A DNA stretch of 64,000 nt from Cellulomonas humilata (lineage in GTDB: Bacteria; Actinomycetota; Actinomycetes; Actinomycetales; Cellulomonadaceae), in NCBI RefSeq assembly GCF_013359775.1, contig NZ_JABMCI010000067.1, positions 62,001-126,000 of the forward strand, read 5' to 3'. How positions within the stretch are numbered: position 1 is the stretch's first letter; every line of letters starts with the position of its first letter. Made by a program: the position numbers and the translations under genes. Shown in pieces: positions 48,032 through 57,746 of this stretch. The notes beneath the pieces were generated by a model. That model had not been told where the DNA came from. It ran no database searches and saw only the letters and a list, made by a program, of their open reading frames with translations.

Positions 48032-49080
48032 CGGTCGACGTCCTGCCCAGGCCCCGGTGCCGGCGACGGCGGGGCGTCGGGAGCGATGTCCGCGGCCCTC
48101 GTCGACACCCGGTGCAGCACCCACTCGAGCGGTCCGCGGCCGACGGTCGCCGCCCAGAGCCAGCAGAGTGCGACGGTCGTGACGAGGAACCCGAGCCACA
48201 CCTCGGCGGTCGCCTCGTAGACGACCGTCCGGCCCAGGGCGGCGATCACGACGATGTGCACGCTGTACGCGGTGAGGGCCAGCGACCCGACCGCGGCGAG
48301 CGGGGCGAGCGCTCCCGGCCACCGGTCGGCGACCGCGAGGCACGCGGCGATGACCAGCATCGCGACACCGACGTTGCCCACCACCTCGAACGTGGTCGAC
48401 GAGTGCGGCTCGGTGGTGGCCAGTGCGGTGGGCCAGCCGAGCACGTGCAGCGCCACCCAGGAGCCGCCGTGCCCGAGGACCACCAGGCCGACGCCGACGA
48501 GCGCGCCGAGCCCCCGCAGCCGGGTCGAGCGCAGGTCGCTGCGGCCGAGGGCGAGCCCGACCAGCAGGTACGCGGTCCACACGATCGCCGGGTAGTAGTG
48601 GCCGACCGTGATCTCGGCGAGCACCGTCGGCCGGGCACCTTCGAGGCTCGCCGCGACGCCCTGGCCGAGCGGGGGGCCGACGACGGCGACGACCCCCGCC
48701 GCGGTGAGCAGGGCGGCCCGGGACCAGCGCAGCGCGACGCACCCGATCGCGAACAGGAGCCCGTAGGTCGGCAGGATCACGACGACCGGCGTCGCGAGCA
48801 GGATCAGCAGCTCACCGAGGGCGAACAGGAGCAGCGCCCGGACCAGGATCCGTACCCGCGCCTGGACGAGCCGGGTGCCGACGACGGGCGCGGAGCTGCC
48901 CGAGAGCAGGGCGAGCGAGACGCCCGCCAGCACCACGAACAGGGCCGCGGGCCGCCCGTCCGCGAGCTGCGAGAAGCCGCCGGGTGGGACCGGTCCGTGG
49001 TCGTCGGGACCCACGTGCGCGGTCATCATGCCGAGCACGGCGAGCCCGCGGGCGACGTCGATCCCCACGATGCGGCGCAT
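48016..49080 (-). CDS. Acyltransferase-like membrane protein (HGSNAT/DUF418 type)
   Basis: A 354-residue protein with about ten predicted helices. The opening RRIVGIDVARGLAVLGMMTAHVGP matches heparan-alpha-glucosaminide N-acetyltransferase and DUF418/DUF1624 proteins, which acetylate sugars across the membrane using acetyl-CoA. The substrate is unknown. The minus-strand TAGCAT six bases before the ATG suggests leaderless transcription. Confidence 0.82.
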   Translation of the reverse strand: MRRIVGIDVARGLAVLGMMTAHVGPDDHGPVPPGGFSQLADGRPAALFVVLAGVSLALLSGSSAPVVGTRLVQARVRILVRALLLFALGELLILLATPVVVILPTYGLLFAIGCVALRWSRAALLTAAGVVAVVGPPLGQGVAASLEGARPTVLAEITVGHYYPAIVWTAYLLVGLALGRSDLRSTRLRGLGALVGVGLVVLGHGGSWVALHVLGWPTALATTEPHSSTTFEVVGNVGVAMLVIAACLAVADRWPGALAPLAAVGSLALTAYSVHIVVIAALGRTVVYEATAEVWLGFLVTTVALCWLWAATVGRGPLEWVLHRVSTRAADIAPDAPPSPAPGPGQDVDRQAHS

Positions 49081-49172
49081 GGAGGGATGCTAGCGAGCCG
49101 CGTGATCTCGCATGTCGAAACGGTTCGTCCCGTTTATTGAACTCTGGGCCTCATCGATGATTACAGTCTGAT

Positions 49173-49994
49173 GTGAACTCCCCGACGCACCCCGACGTGT
49201 ACACCCACGGACACCACGAGTCCGTGCTGCGCTCGCACCGTTGGCGGACCGCCGAGAACTCCGCCGCGTACCTGCTGCCCGCCCTCGTCCCGGGGACCCG
49301 CCTGCTCGACGTCGGGTGCGGACCGGGTTCGGTGACCATCGACCTGGCGGCCCGGCTCGAGCCCGGCGAGGTCGTCGGCGTCGACACCTCGGCCGCCGTC
49401 GTCGAGATCGCGCAGAAGGCCGCAGCCGACGCCGGCGCGGACAACGTGACGTTCCAGGTGGCCGACGCCTACGGCCTGCCGTTCGAGGACGACGCCTTCG
49501 ACGTGGTGCACGCCCACCAGGTGCTCCAGCACCTCACGGACCCGATCGCCGCACTGCGGGAGATGCGCCGCGTGACCAAGCCCGGCGGCATCGTGGCGCT
49601 CCGGGACGCGGACTACTCCGGCATGACCTGGTACCCGCCGTCGAACGGGCTGGACGAGTGGCTGGCGCTCTACCACGAGGTCACGCAGGCCAACGAGGCC
49701 GACGCGAACGCCGGGCGCAAGCTGCTGTCGTGGGTGCGGGAGGCCGGGTTCGACCCGGCCGGCATCGTCCCCAGTGCCGGCGTCTGGTGCTACGCCACGC
49801 CGGAGGACCGCACGTGGTGGGCCGGGCTGTGGGCGGACCGCTCGGTCGCCTCGAACTTCGCCGCGCAGGCCATCGCGCACGGGCTCGCCGACGAGGTCGG
49901 TCTCGAGCTGCTCGCCGACGCCTGGCGCGAGTGGGGCACCCAGCCGGACGGCTGGTTCGCGGTGCTGCACGGCGAGGTGCTCGCTCGCGCCTGA
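49173..49994 (+). CDS. Class I SAM-dependent methyltransferase
   Basis: A 273-residue methyltransferase with motif I LLDVGCGPGSVTIDLA, motif II/III around GVDTSAAVVE and VADAYGLPFEDDAFDVV, and HAHQVLQHL. It resembles UbiE-type enzymes, but the substrate is not known. A promoter TTGAAC (49137-49142) and TACAGT (49162-49167) ends five bases before the GTG. Confidence 0.88.
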   Translation: MNSPTHPDVYTHGHHESVLRSHRWRTAENSAAYLLPALVPGTRLLDVGCGPGSVTIDLAARLEPGEVVGVDTSAAVVEIAQKAAADAGADNVTFQVADAYGLPFEDDAFDVVHAHQVLQHLTDPIAALREMRRVTKPGGIVALRDADYSGMTWYPPSNGLDEWLALYHEVTQANEADANAGRKLLSWVREAGFDPAGIVPSAGVWCYATPEDRTWWAGLWADRSVASNFAAQAIAHGLADEVGLELLADAWREWGTQPDGWFAVLHGEVLARA

Positions 49995-50008
49995 ACTAGG
50001 GTGACGAC

Positions 50009-50794
50009 GTGCGCATCGCCAGGTTCACCACCGGGGGAGACCCCCGCTACGCCCTGATCGACGGAGACCCCGGCTCCGAGGAGCTCGTGGTCATCACGGG
50101 GGACCCGCTCTACACGCCGGTGCAGCCCACGGGCGAGCAGATCCGGCTCGACGACGACAGCGTCCGCCTGCTGGCGCCGGTCATCCCGCGCTCCAAGATC
50201 ATCGGCGTCGGCCGCAACTACGCCGCGCACGCCGCCGAGATGGGCAACGAGCTGCCGCCCGCCCCGCTGCTCTTCCTCAAGCCGAACACCTCGGTGATCG
50301 GCCCGGACGACCCGATCGTCCTGCCCGACTGGACCGAGCACGTCGAGCACGAGGCCGAGCTGGCCATCGTCATCGGCAAGGTCACCAAGGACGTCACGCC
50401 GGACCGCGCCCTGGAGCACGTCTTTGGCTACACCGTGGCCAACGACGTCACCGCGCGCGACGTGCAGAAGGCCGACCTCCAGTGGACCCGGGCCAAGGGC
50501 TTCGACGGCTCCTGCCCGATCGGTCCCTGGATCGTGCCGGGCCTCGACGTCGACGACCTCTTCGTCCGCGCCCGCGTCAACGGCGTGACCAAGCAGGACG
50601 GCCGCACGTCGCAGATGATCTTCGACGCGGCGTACCTCGTCTCCTACGTGTCCGAGGTGTTCACGCTCCTGCCCGGCGACCTCATCCTCACCGGCACCCC
50701 GGCGGGCGTGAGCCCGATCGTGGACCGGGACATCGTCGAGGTCGAGGTGGAGGAGATCGGCGTCCTGCGCAACCCCGTGCTGCGCCGCCACTGA
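50009..50794 (+). CDS. Fumarylacetoacetate hydrolase family protein
   Basis: A 261-residue FAH-superfamily enzyme, a metal-dependent C-C hydrolase, decarboxylase or isomerase acting on a keto acid. GVGRNYAAHAAEMG, FLKPNTSVIGP, the metal ligands in EHEAELAIVIG and the ANDVTARDVQ region are intact. TAGGGT at 49997-50002 lies six bases before the GTG. In many actinobacteria this gene sits directly between cimA and gltX; here gltX follows but cimA is 20 kb away. Three copies of its final codons lie downstream. Confidence 0.92.
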   Translation: MRIARFTTGGDPRYALIDGDPGSEELVVITGDPLYTPVQPTGEQIRLDDDSVRLLAPVIPRSKIIGVGRNYAAHAAEMGNELPPAPLLFLKPNTSVIGPDDPIVLPDWTEHVEHEAELAIVIGKVTKDVTPDRALEHVFGYTVANDVTARDVQKADLQWTRAKGFDGSCPIGPWIVPGLDVDDLFVRARVNGVTKQDGRTSQMIFDAAYLVSYVSEVFTLLPGDLILTGTPAGVSPIVDRDIVEVEVEEIGVLRNPVLRRH

Positions 50795-50987
50795 GTCTCC
50801 ACGCCGGCTGCGGCGGAAAGACGAGCGTCCTGCGCAACCCCGTGCTGCGCCGCCACTGAGTCTCCACGCCGGCTGCGGCGGAAAGACGAGCGTCTTGCGC
50901 AACCCCGTGCTGCGCCACTAAGTCTCCCGCCCGCTGACGCGGGAAGACGAGCGTCCTGCGCAACCCGGTCCTGCGTCGCCACTAACC
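50761..50987 (+). repeat. Tandem copies of the FAH gene 3' end
   Basis: Four units begin at 50761, 50826, 50891 and 50952. Units 1 and 2 are identical over 65 bp; unit 3 is 61 bp and diverged; unit 4 stops at the gltX promoter. Each contains the last codons of the FAH gene, [14 protein letters not shown] (one Arg codon lost in unit 3). All base changes in the coding part are silent, including TGA to TAA. The 30-31 bp spacer keeps a small hairpin whose arms differ between units (CGCCG/CGGCG in 1 and 2, CCCGC/GCGGG in 3). Confidence 0.9.
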
Positions 50988-50995
50988 TTGAGGCC

Positions 50996-52492
50996 GTGAC
51001 TTCTCCCACCGGCTCTGCTGTGCGCGTCCGTTTCTGTCCCTCGCCCACCGGGACGCCGCACGTCGGCCTCATCCGAACGGCGCTGTTCAACTGGGCGTAC
51101 GCGCGCCACACGGGCGGCACCTTCGTGTTCCGCATCGAGGACACCGACGCGGCGCGCGACTCGCAGGAGTCGTACCTCCAGCTGCTGGACGCGCTGCGCT
51201 GGCTCGGCCTGGACTGGGACGAGGGCGTCGAGGTGGGCGGCCCGCACGAGCCGTACCGGCAGTCGCAGCGGATGGACCTGTACGCGGACGTGGTCCGCCG
51301 CCTGGTCGAGGGTGGCCACGCGTACGAGTCGTTCTCCACCCCGGAGGAGATCGAGGCCCGGCACAAGGCTGCCGGCCGCGACCCGAAGCTGGGCTACGAC
51401 GGTGTCGACCGCGACCTGACCGACGAGCAGAAGGACGCGTTCCGGGCCGAGGGCCGCGAGCCGGTCCTGCGCCTGCGGATGCCCGACGCGGACCTGACCT
51501 TCGTGGATCTGGTGCGCGGCGAGGTCACGTTCAAGGCCGGCTCGGTGCCGGACTTCGTCATCGTCCGCGCCAACGGCCAGCCGCTGTACACGCTGGTCAA
51601 CCCGGTGGACGACGCCCTCATGGGCATCACGCACGTGCTGCGCGGCGAGGACCTGCTGTCCTCGACGCCGCGGCAGATCGCGCTCTACCAGGCGCTCGAG
51701 GCGATCGGCGTCGGGTCCGGGTCGCCAGTGTTCGGGCACCTGCCGTCGGTGCTGGGCGAGGGCAACAAGAAGCTGTCCAAGCGCGACCCCGAGTCCAACC
51801 TGTTCCTGCACCGCGACCGCGGCTTCACACCCGAGGGCCTCCTCAACTACCTGGCGCTGCTCGGCTGGTCGATCGGCCCGGACCGCGACATCTTCTCGAT
51901 GGCGGAGATGACGGCCGCGTTCGACGCCGCGGACGTCAACCCCAACCCGGCGCGGTTCGACGTGAAGAAGGCCGAGGCGATCAACTCCGCGCACGTGCGG
52001 CTGCTCGCGCCCGAGGACTTCCGCGACCGGCTGGTGCCGTACCTGCACCGCGCGGGCCTGGTGCCGACGGACTCCTACGCGGACCTCTCGCCGGAGCACC
52101 GTGCCCTCCTCGACGCGGGCGCGCCGCTCATCCAGGAGCGCATCACGCTGCTGGGCGAGGCCGAGGGCATGCTCGGGTTCCTGTTCGCCTCGGACGACGC
52201 CCTGACGATCGCCGACGACGCGCGCGGCGCGCTGCGCGAGGAGTCGCCGGCCGTGCTCGATGCCGCCGCGGCCGCGCTCGGGGGTCTCACGGAGTTCACC
52301 ACCGCCACCACGCAGGAGGCCCTCCAGGCTGCGCTGGTCGACGGGCTCGGCCTCAAGCCGCGGTTCGCATTCACCCCGCTGCGCGTCGCCCTGTCCGGTC
52401 GACGCGTGTCACCGCCGCTGTTCGAGTCGATGGAGATCCTGGGCAAGGACTCCACGCTTGCGCGGATCGCGGCCCTGCGCGCCACCCTGTGA
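50996..52492 (+). CDS. gltX: Glutamyl-tRNA synthetase
   Basis: A 498-residue class I aminoacyl-tRNA synthetase. The HIGH motif is [10 protein letters not shown] and the KMSKS motif KKLSKRD. It charges tRNA(Glu), and probably tRNA(Gln) in an organism using the amidotransferase route. A -10-like TAACCT at 50983-50988, which includes the TAA of repeat unit 4, lies seven bases before the GTG. Confidence 0.96.
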   Translation: MTSPTGSAVRVRFCPSPTGTPHVGLIRTALFNWAYARHTGGTFVFRIEDTDAARDSQESYLQLLDALRWLGLDWDEGVEVGGPHEPYRQSQRMDLYADVVRRLVEGGHAYESFSTPEEIEARHKAAGRDPKLGYDGVDRDLTDEQKDAFRAEGREPVLRLRMPDADLTFVDLVRGEVTFKAGSVPDFVIVRANGQPLYTLVNPVDDALMGITHVLRGEDLLSSTPRQIALYQALEAIGVGSGSPVFGHLPSVLGEGNKKLSKRDPESNLFLHRDRGFTPEGLLNYLALLGWSIGPDRDIFSMAEMTAAFDAADVNPNPARFDVKKAEAINSAHVRLLAPEDFRDRLVPYLHRAGLVPTDSYADLSPEHRALLDAGAPLIQERITLLGEAEGMLGFLFASDDALTIADDARGALREESPAVLDAAAAALGGLTEFTTATTQEALQAALVDGLGLKPRFAFTPLRVALSGRRVSPPLFESMEILGKDSTLARIAALRATL

Positions 52493-53235
52493 TGCGCGTC
52501 GACGGGGTCCTGTTCGACATCGACGACACGCTGGTCGACACGCGGGGCGCGTTCGGCCACGCGCTGGCCGGCGTCGCCCGCCGCTACCTGCCCGACCTGC
52601 CCGTGGACCGGCACGCCGAGCTGGTGACGGTCTGGCGCGCGGACGTCGGCGGCCACTACGCGGCGTACACGCGCGGCGAGGTCGGCTTCGTCGAGCAGCG
52701 GATGACGCGAGCCAACGAGCTGCACGAGCAGTTCGGCGGACCGGTGCTGGACGCCGCGGGGTTCGAGGTGTGGGACGAGGCGTTCCAGACGGAGTTCGCG
52801 GACGCCTGGACCGCTCACCCCGACGTCGACGACGTCCTCGACAAGCTCCTCGCCGCCGGCCTCGCGGTGGGCGCTCTGTCCAACGCGTCGGTGGAGCTCC
52901 AGACCATCAAGCTCGAGCGGGTGTCGCTGCTGGAGCGCGTGCCGATGCTCGTCGGCGTCGACACCCTCGGCTTCGGCAAGCCGGACCCACGGGTGTTCGC
53001 GGAGGCGTGTCGCCGGCTCGGCACCGACCCGACGCGGACGGTGTACGTCGGTGACGAGCTCGACGTCGACGCCCGGGCGGCGGTCGCGGCCGGTCTGGTG
53101 GGCGTCTGGATCGACCGTCCGGGTGAGAGACGGCTCCCGGTGTCGCCGGAGGATCTCGCGGTCGCGCGACAGGCCGGTGTGCGGGTCATCGCGTCGCTCG
53201 CCGAGCTCCCGGGTGTGCTCGGGATCGACGAGTAG
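52492..53235 (+). CDS. HAD-superfamily hydrolase
   Basis: A 247-residue HAD phosphatase. Motif I is DIDDTLVDT, motif II lies around GALSNAS, and motifs III/IV are FGKPDPRVF and VYVGDELDVDA. A helical cap lies between residues 18 and 95, as in subfamily I. The ATG overlaps the gltX stop codon (TGATG), suggesting joint translation. The substrate is unknown. Confidence 0.9.
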   Translation: MRVDGVLFDIDDTLVDTRGAFGHALAGVARRYLPDLPVDRHAELVTVWRADVGGHYAAYTRGEVGFVEQRMTRANELHEQFGGPVLDAAGFEVWDEAFQTEFADAWTAHPDVDDVLDKLLAAGLAVGALSNASVELQTIKLERVSLLERVPMLVGVDTLGFGKPDPRVFAEACRRLGTDPTRTVYVGDELDVDARAAVAAGLVGVWIDRPGERRLPVSPEDLAVARQAGVRVIASLAELPGVLGIDE

Positions 53236-53242
53236 GGCGCAT

Positions 53243-53716
53243 CTAGGAGTACGGCGCGGTCGTGCTCCACGCCAGGCGCGGCTTTCCCGGCATGGTCAGG
53301 AGCCATCCCTTGAAGCTCGACCGGGCGGCTTCGCGCACCGAGCCATCGGGCAGGCGCACGCGGTAGTGGGTCTGGCCGCGGCCGGTACCCACCTCGATGG
53401 CGCCCGTGACCGCCGCGTCGACCACGGCTCTCACCGTCGCGACGCCCGCCGTCGTCCGTGGGAACTCCCACTGCTCGCACCCGTAGACGCCGGCGACGAG
53501 GCAGTCGTCGAACTGCTCCCAGCTCACGGCGACCGCGCCGACCGCGCGGGGCGTGATCCATGCTCCGGTCGGCGGCTTGGGTGCCTCGTCCAGGATGAGC
53601 TCGACGGTGGCGACGCCGGACAGCCGCGACGCCTGGTCGGTGCACAACGCGCCGACCTGCGCGGTCACCTGGTCGTCGGGGAGCTCGATGCCGGGGCGGC
53701 GTCCAAAGAGGGGCAC
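53243..53716 (-). CDS. Hypothetical protein
   Basis: A 157-residue soluble protein of no recognised family. It contains WEQFDDCLVAGVYGCEQWEFP, with two cysteines, and ends in a basic Arg/Lys segment. The GTG at 53716 is preceded on the minus strand by CATGAT at six bases. It lies 14 bases past a methyltransferase gene on the same strand. Confidence 0.65.
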   Translation of the reverse strand: MPLFGRRPGIELPDDQVTAQVGALCTDQASRLSGVATVELILDEAPKPPTGAWITPRAVGAVAVSWEQFDDCLVAGVYGCEQWEFPRTTAGVATVRAVVDAAVTGAIEVGTGRGQTHYRVRLPDGSVREAARSSFKGWLLTMPGKPRLAWSTTAPYS

Positions 53717-53730
53717 GCGCAGATCATGGC

Positions 53731-54471
53731 CTACCGCAACGACGCCCGGTAGCACTCGGTCCGGTACGGCACCTCGATCCACTCGCGTCCGCGCAGGTCG
53801 GGATGCGTGGCGACGAGCCGGTCGACCTCGTCGAGGAGCGCGTCCCGCTGGTCGGCGGGGAGCAGGATCAGGTGGCTGCGGCTGGCGGCGAGCGTGCGCA
53901 GGTCGGCGGCGCGCAGGCGCTGCGTCCAGGGGAACGTCGCGTGCTCCGGCTCGGTGAACGCGTCGCCGAGCTCGGGGTTCCGGTAGCTGGTCTCCAGGGT
54001 GTCGCCGCGGTGCACGATCTCCGTCCAGCGCGCCACCCAGTCGTGCTCCTGGTCGCGCACGTTCCAGATCGGCGCCACCGAGCCGCCCGGCCGCAGGACG
54101 CGGGCGATCTCGGCGGAGGCCACGGGCGGGTCCACCCAGTGCCATGCCTGCGCGATGGTGACGGCGTCGACGGAGGCATCCGGCAGGTCGAGGTGCTCGG
54201 CCGTCCCGGGCCGCGCCTCGACGCCCGGCAGCGCGGCCGTCAGCTCCGCCCGCATCGCGTCGGACGGCTCCACCGCGACTACGTGCCACCCGAGCGCGAC
54301 CAGCCGCTGGGTGAGCTTCCCGGTCCCCGCGGCCAGGTCGAGCACGTCGCGCGCCTCCGCCGGGACGGCCCACCGGACGGCCTCGTCGGGGTAGCCGGGC
54401 CGGGTGGCCTGGTAGACGGCCGCGGCTCGGTCGAACGAGGCGGCGCGGTCGCCGCGGTCGTCGGTGCTCAT
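53731..54471 (-). CDS. Class I SAM-dependent methyltransferase
   Basis: A 246-residue methyltransferase with motif I VLDLAAGTGKLTQRLV, EPSDAMRAEL and the post-I region DAVTIAQAWHWVD typical of the Trm9/UbiE-like subgroup. The substrate is unknown. GACGAT lies seven bases before the ATG. The next gene on the strand follows after 14 bases. Confidence 0.88.
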   Translation of the reverse strand: MSTDDRGDRAASFDRAAAVYQATRPGYPDEAVRWAVPAEARDVLDLAAGTGKLTQRLVALGWHVVAVEPSDAMRAELTAALPGVEARPGTAEHLDLPDASVDAVTIAQAWHWVDPPVASAEIARVLRPGGSVAPIWNVRDQEHDWVARWTEIVHRGDTLETSYRNPELGDAFTEPEHATFPWTQRLRAADLRTLAASRSHLILLPADQRDALLDEVDRLVATHPDLRGREWIEVPYRTECYRASLR

Positions 54472-54499
54472 GGCACCGATCGTCCCGCGACTGCGGGGA

Positions 54500-55303
54500 T
54501 CACGCCTCCGGCAGCGGGTCCAGGTACTCCAGGGCTGCCCCGTGCAGCCGACCGTTCGACACCAGCGCCGAGCCGCCGAACGGTCCGGGGACCCCGCGGA
54601 TCGACGTGAACATCCCGCCGGCCTCGGTGACGATGGGGACGAGCGCGGCCATGTCGTGCAGCGACAGCTCGGGCTCGGCCGACAGGTCCACCGCGCCCTC
54701 CGCGACGAGCACGTGCGACCAGAAGTCGCCGTACGCGCGGGTGCGCCACGTCCGACGGGTCAGGTTCAGGAACGCGTCGAGCTGGCCGCGCTCCTCCCAG
54801 CCGCCCAGTGACGAGTAGGACAGCGAGGCGTCCTCGAGCCGGTCGACCTCGGAGACGTGCAGCTGGCTGGCGGCGGCGAGCGACTTGCCGGTCCACGCGC
54901 CGTTGCCCTGCGCCGCCCACCAGCGCCGACCGAGCGCGGGTGCACTGACGAGCCCGACGACGACCTGGTCGCCGTCCAGCAGCCCGATGAGCGTGGCCCA
55001 CACGGGCACCCCGCGGACGAAGTTCTTGGTCCCGTCGATCGGGTCGATGACCCAGCGCCGCGGCCCGTGGCCGGTGTCGCCCATCTCCTCGCCGTGCACC
55101 GCGTCCCGCGGCCGCGCCCGGGACAGCTGCCCGCGGACGATCTCCTCGGCGGACTTGTCGGCGTCGGTGACCGGCGTCAGATCGGGCTTCGTCTCCACCC
55201 GCAGGTCCTGCGACTTGAACCGCGCCATGGTGATCGAGTCGACCTGGTCCGCGATCACGTGGGCGAGGCGCAGGTCGTCGTCGTACCCGGGGCGCAGGCT
55301 CAT
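54500..55303 (-). CDS. hisN: Histidinol-phosphatase, inositol-monophosphatase family
   Basis: A 267-residue IMPase-fold phosphatase. The metal site is formed by HGEEMGD, WVIDPIDGTKNF and the C-terminal HDMAALVPIV. Actinobacteria use this fold for histidinol phosphate, and the YDDDLRLAHVIADQVDSITM opening matches that group. TACCGT seven bases before the ATG at 55303 fixes the start and suggests leaderless transcription. Confidence 0.9.
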   Translation of the reverse strand: MSLRPGYDDDLRLAHVIADQVDSITMARFKSQDLRVETKPDLTPVTDADKSAEEIVRGQLSRARPRDAVHGEEMGDTGHGPRRWVIDPIDGTKNFVRGVPVWATLIGLLDGDQVVVGLVSAPALGRRWWAAQGNGAWTGKSLAAASQLHVSEVDRLEDASLSYSSLGGWEERGQLDAFLNLTRRTWRTRAYGDFWSHVLVAEGAVDLSAEPELSLHDMAALVPIVTEAGGMFTSIRGVPGPFGGSALVSNGRLHGAALEYLDPLPEA

Positions 55304-55334
55304 GCCCGACACGGTAGTGGGTCGAGTTCCCACG

Positions 55335-56411
55335 TCAGGGACGTGCGGGCTCCCGGTTGTCCGGCTCGCCGCTGCCGAGCCGGCTGGCCAGGAGGCGACG
55401 GAAGGACTCGACGCGGGCGGCGCGGGCCGCGCGGGTCACGTCGTCGGGGGAGGCATCGACCCACTCGTCGAGCGCGCAGTCGGGGGCGTCGTCCGCGTGC
55501 GTGCAGCCGCGGGGGCACTCCTCGGCGACTTCCGCCAGGTCCGCGAACGCGCCCAGCAGGTGCTGCGGGTCCACGTGCGCCAGCCCGAACGAGCGCACGC
55601 CGGGGGTGTCGATGACCCACGTGGGCTTCGACGTCCCCGGCACGCGCAGCGCCACCGCCGAGCTCGACGTGTGCCGCCCGCGGCCGGTCACGTCGTTGAC
55701 CACCCCGACGGCCCGGTACGTGCCCGGGACCAGGGCGTTCACCAGCGTGGACTTGCCGACGCCGGAGTGCCCGACGAGCACGGAGGTCTTGCCCTCCAGG
55801 GCCGCGCGCACGTCGTCGAGCCCGTGGATGATCCGGCCGCCCACGGACTTCTCCGCGCTGGTGACCACCACCTCCACACCGATCGGGGCGTACATGCCGA
55901 CCAGTTCCGCCGGGTCCGCCAGGTCCGCCTTGGTCAGCGCCAGCAGGGCGTCCATGCGGGCGTCGTAGGCCGCGGCGACGCAGCGGTCGATCATCCGCGT
56001 GCGCGGCTCGGGGTCCGCCAGCGCCGTGACGATCACTAGCTGGTCGGCGTTGGCGACGATGATCCGCTCGATGGGGTCGGTGTCGTCGGCGGTCCTCCGC
56101 AGGACCGTCCGGCGCTCGCTGATCCGCACGATCCGGGACAGCGAGCCGTCGTCGCCGGACGTGTCGCCGACGATGTCCACCCGGTCGCCGGGCACCACGC
56201 GGTCGCGGCCCAGCTCCCGGGCCTTCATCGCGATCGCGACGCGCTCGTCGGGACCGTCGGGGTCCACCAGGATCGCGTAGCGACCGCGGTCCACGGCGGT
56301 GACCAGCGCCACCTCGGCGTCGGCGTGCTCGGGGCGCTGCTTGGTCCGGGGGCGCGAGCCGCGACCGGGACGGATGCGGACGTCCCGCTCGTCGTAGCGC
56401 CGGGTCCCCAT
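55335..56411 (-). CDS. rsgA: Ribosome small-subunit GTPase A
   Basis: A 358-residue circularly permuted GTPase for late 30S maturation. An N-terminal OB domain is followed by G4 (LTKADL), then G1 (GHSGVGKST), G3 (DTPGVRSFG) and the C-terminal zinc knuckle (CPRGCTHADDAPDC). The ATG overlaps the aroA stop codon by four bases. Confidence 0.95.
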   Translation of the reverse strand: MGTRRYDERDVRIRPGRGSRPRTKQRPEHADAEVALVTAVDRGRYAILVDPDGPDERVAIAMKARELGRDRVVPGDRVDIVGDTSGDDGSLSRIVRISERRTVLRRTADDTDPIERIIVANADQLVIVTALADPEPRTRMIDRCVAAAYDARMDALLALTKADLADPAELVGMYAPIGVEVVVTSAEKSVGGRIIHGLDDVRAALEGKTSVLVGHSGVGKSTLVNALVPGTYRAVGVVNDVTGRGRHTSSSAVALRVPGTSKPTWVIDTPGVRSFGLAHVDPQHLLGAFADLAEVAEECPRGCTHADDAPDCALDEWVDASPDDVTRAARAARVESFRRLLASRLGSGEPDNREPARP

Positions 56412-57694
56412 CAGGCGAGCACAGCCGATCCGGCCAGCATCCCGGCCCACAGCCCGACGAAGTCGGGGAGCGTCTTGGCGGTCGTCGCGACGTCCTCGAC
56501 CTGCACGCCCGGCACCCGGAGCCCGATGAGGGCGCCCGCGGTGGCCATCCGGTGGTCCTCGTACGTGTGCCAGGTGGTGCCGGTCAGCGGTCGCGGCGTG
56601 ATGACCAGGCCGTCCGACGTCTGCTCCGCCTGCCCGCCCAGCCGCGTGATCTCGGCGGCCAGCGCCGCCAGCCGGTCGGTCTCGTGGCCGCGCAGGTGCG
56701 CGATGCCGCGCAGCCGCGTGGGGGAGTCCGCCAGGGCGGCGAGGGCCGCGATCGTCGGGGCGATCTCGCCCGCCGCGTGCAGGTCCAGGTCCACCCCGCG
56801 GACCGCGCCCGTGCCGGTCACGCTCAGCACGTCGCCGTCCAGCCGCGTGGTCGCGCCCATCCGCTCCAGGATGCCGGGCAGCAGGCCGCCGGGCTGCGTC
56901 GTGGCGGCGGGCCAGCCGGGGACGCGCACGGTGCCGCCGGTCACCAGCGCCGCGCACAGGAATGGGGCCGCGTTGGACAGGTCGGGTTCCACGCGCACGT
57001 CGCGGCCGGCGATCGGGCCGGGGGACACCTGCCAGATGGCGGGGCGCGAGTCGTCGACCACCACGCCCGCCTCGCGCAGCAGGGCGACGGTCATCTCGAT
57101 GTGCGGCAGGCTCGGCAGCGTCCGCCCGGTGTGCCGCAGGGTCAGCCCGCGCTCGAGCCGCGCGGCCGCCAGCAGCAGCCCGGAGACGAACTGGCTCGAC
57201 GCGGACGCGTCCACGTCTACCTGGCCGCCGAGCAGGGACCCACGGCCGTGCACCGTGAACGGCAGGTGTCCGGGCTCGCCGTGCTCCTCGACCCGCACGC
57301 CCAGCGTCCGCAGCGCCGTGAGCACCGGGCCCATCGGGCGCGCGAGGGCGGAGTCGTCCCCGTCGAACCGGACCGGGCCGTCGGCGAGCGCCGCGACGGC
57401 CGGCAGGAAGCGCATGACGGTGCCGGCCAGGCCGCACTGGACGGTGGTCGAGCCGCGCACGGGTCCGGGCGTCACCACCCAGTCGCTGCCGTCCTCGTCG
57501 ATCCGGGCACCCAGGCGGGTCAGGGCCGCGGCCATCAGGCGCGTGTCGCGCGAGCGCAGAGCACCGCGCAGGCGGCCGGGGGAGTCGGCGAGCGCGGCGA
57601 GGACGAGGTACCGGTTGGTCAGCGACTTCGAGCCGGGCACCTCGACGAGCGCGTCCAGCGGGGCGTCGGCGAGCGGTGCGGTCCACAGGTCCAT
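56411..57694 (-). CDS. aroA: 3-phosphoshikimate 1-carboxyvinyltransferase (EPSP synthase)
   Basis: A 427-residue shikimate-pathway enzyme with the phosphate-binding [17 protein letters not shown] region and [16 protein letters not shown] (class I, with Gly and Pro in the usual places). TAACCT seven bases upstream of the ATG at 57694 defines the start; an in-frame GTG at 57727 is unlikely. It is coupled to rsgA, and followed by sigR across the ferritin gene, an arrangement common in actinobacteria. Confidence 0.96.
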   Translation of the reverse strand: MDLWTAPLADAPLDALVEVPGSKSLTNRYLVLAALADSPGRLRGALRSRDTRLMAAALTRLGARIDEDGSDWVVTPGPVRGSTTVQCGLAGTVMRFLPAVAALADGPVRFDGDDSALARPMGPVLTALRTLGVRVEEHGEPGHLPFTVHGRGSLLGGQVDVDASASSQFVSGLLLAAARLERGLTLRHTGRTLPSLPHIEMTVALLREAGVVVDDSRPAIWQVSPGPIAGRDVRVEPDLSNAAPFLCAALVTGGTVRVPGWPAATTQPGGLLPGILERMGATTRLDGDVLSVTGTGAVRGVDLDLHAAGEIAPTIAALAALADSPTRLRGIAHLRGHETDRLAALAAEITRLGGQAEQTSDGLVITPRPLTGTTWHTYEDHRMATAGALIGLRVPGVQVEDVATTAKTLPDFVGLWAGMLAGSAVLA

Positions 57695-57746
57695 GGCACC
57701 CAGGTTATCGGGGGTGCCGAGGAGCACCGTGAGCGTCTCAGGCTCC

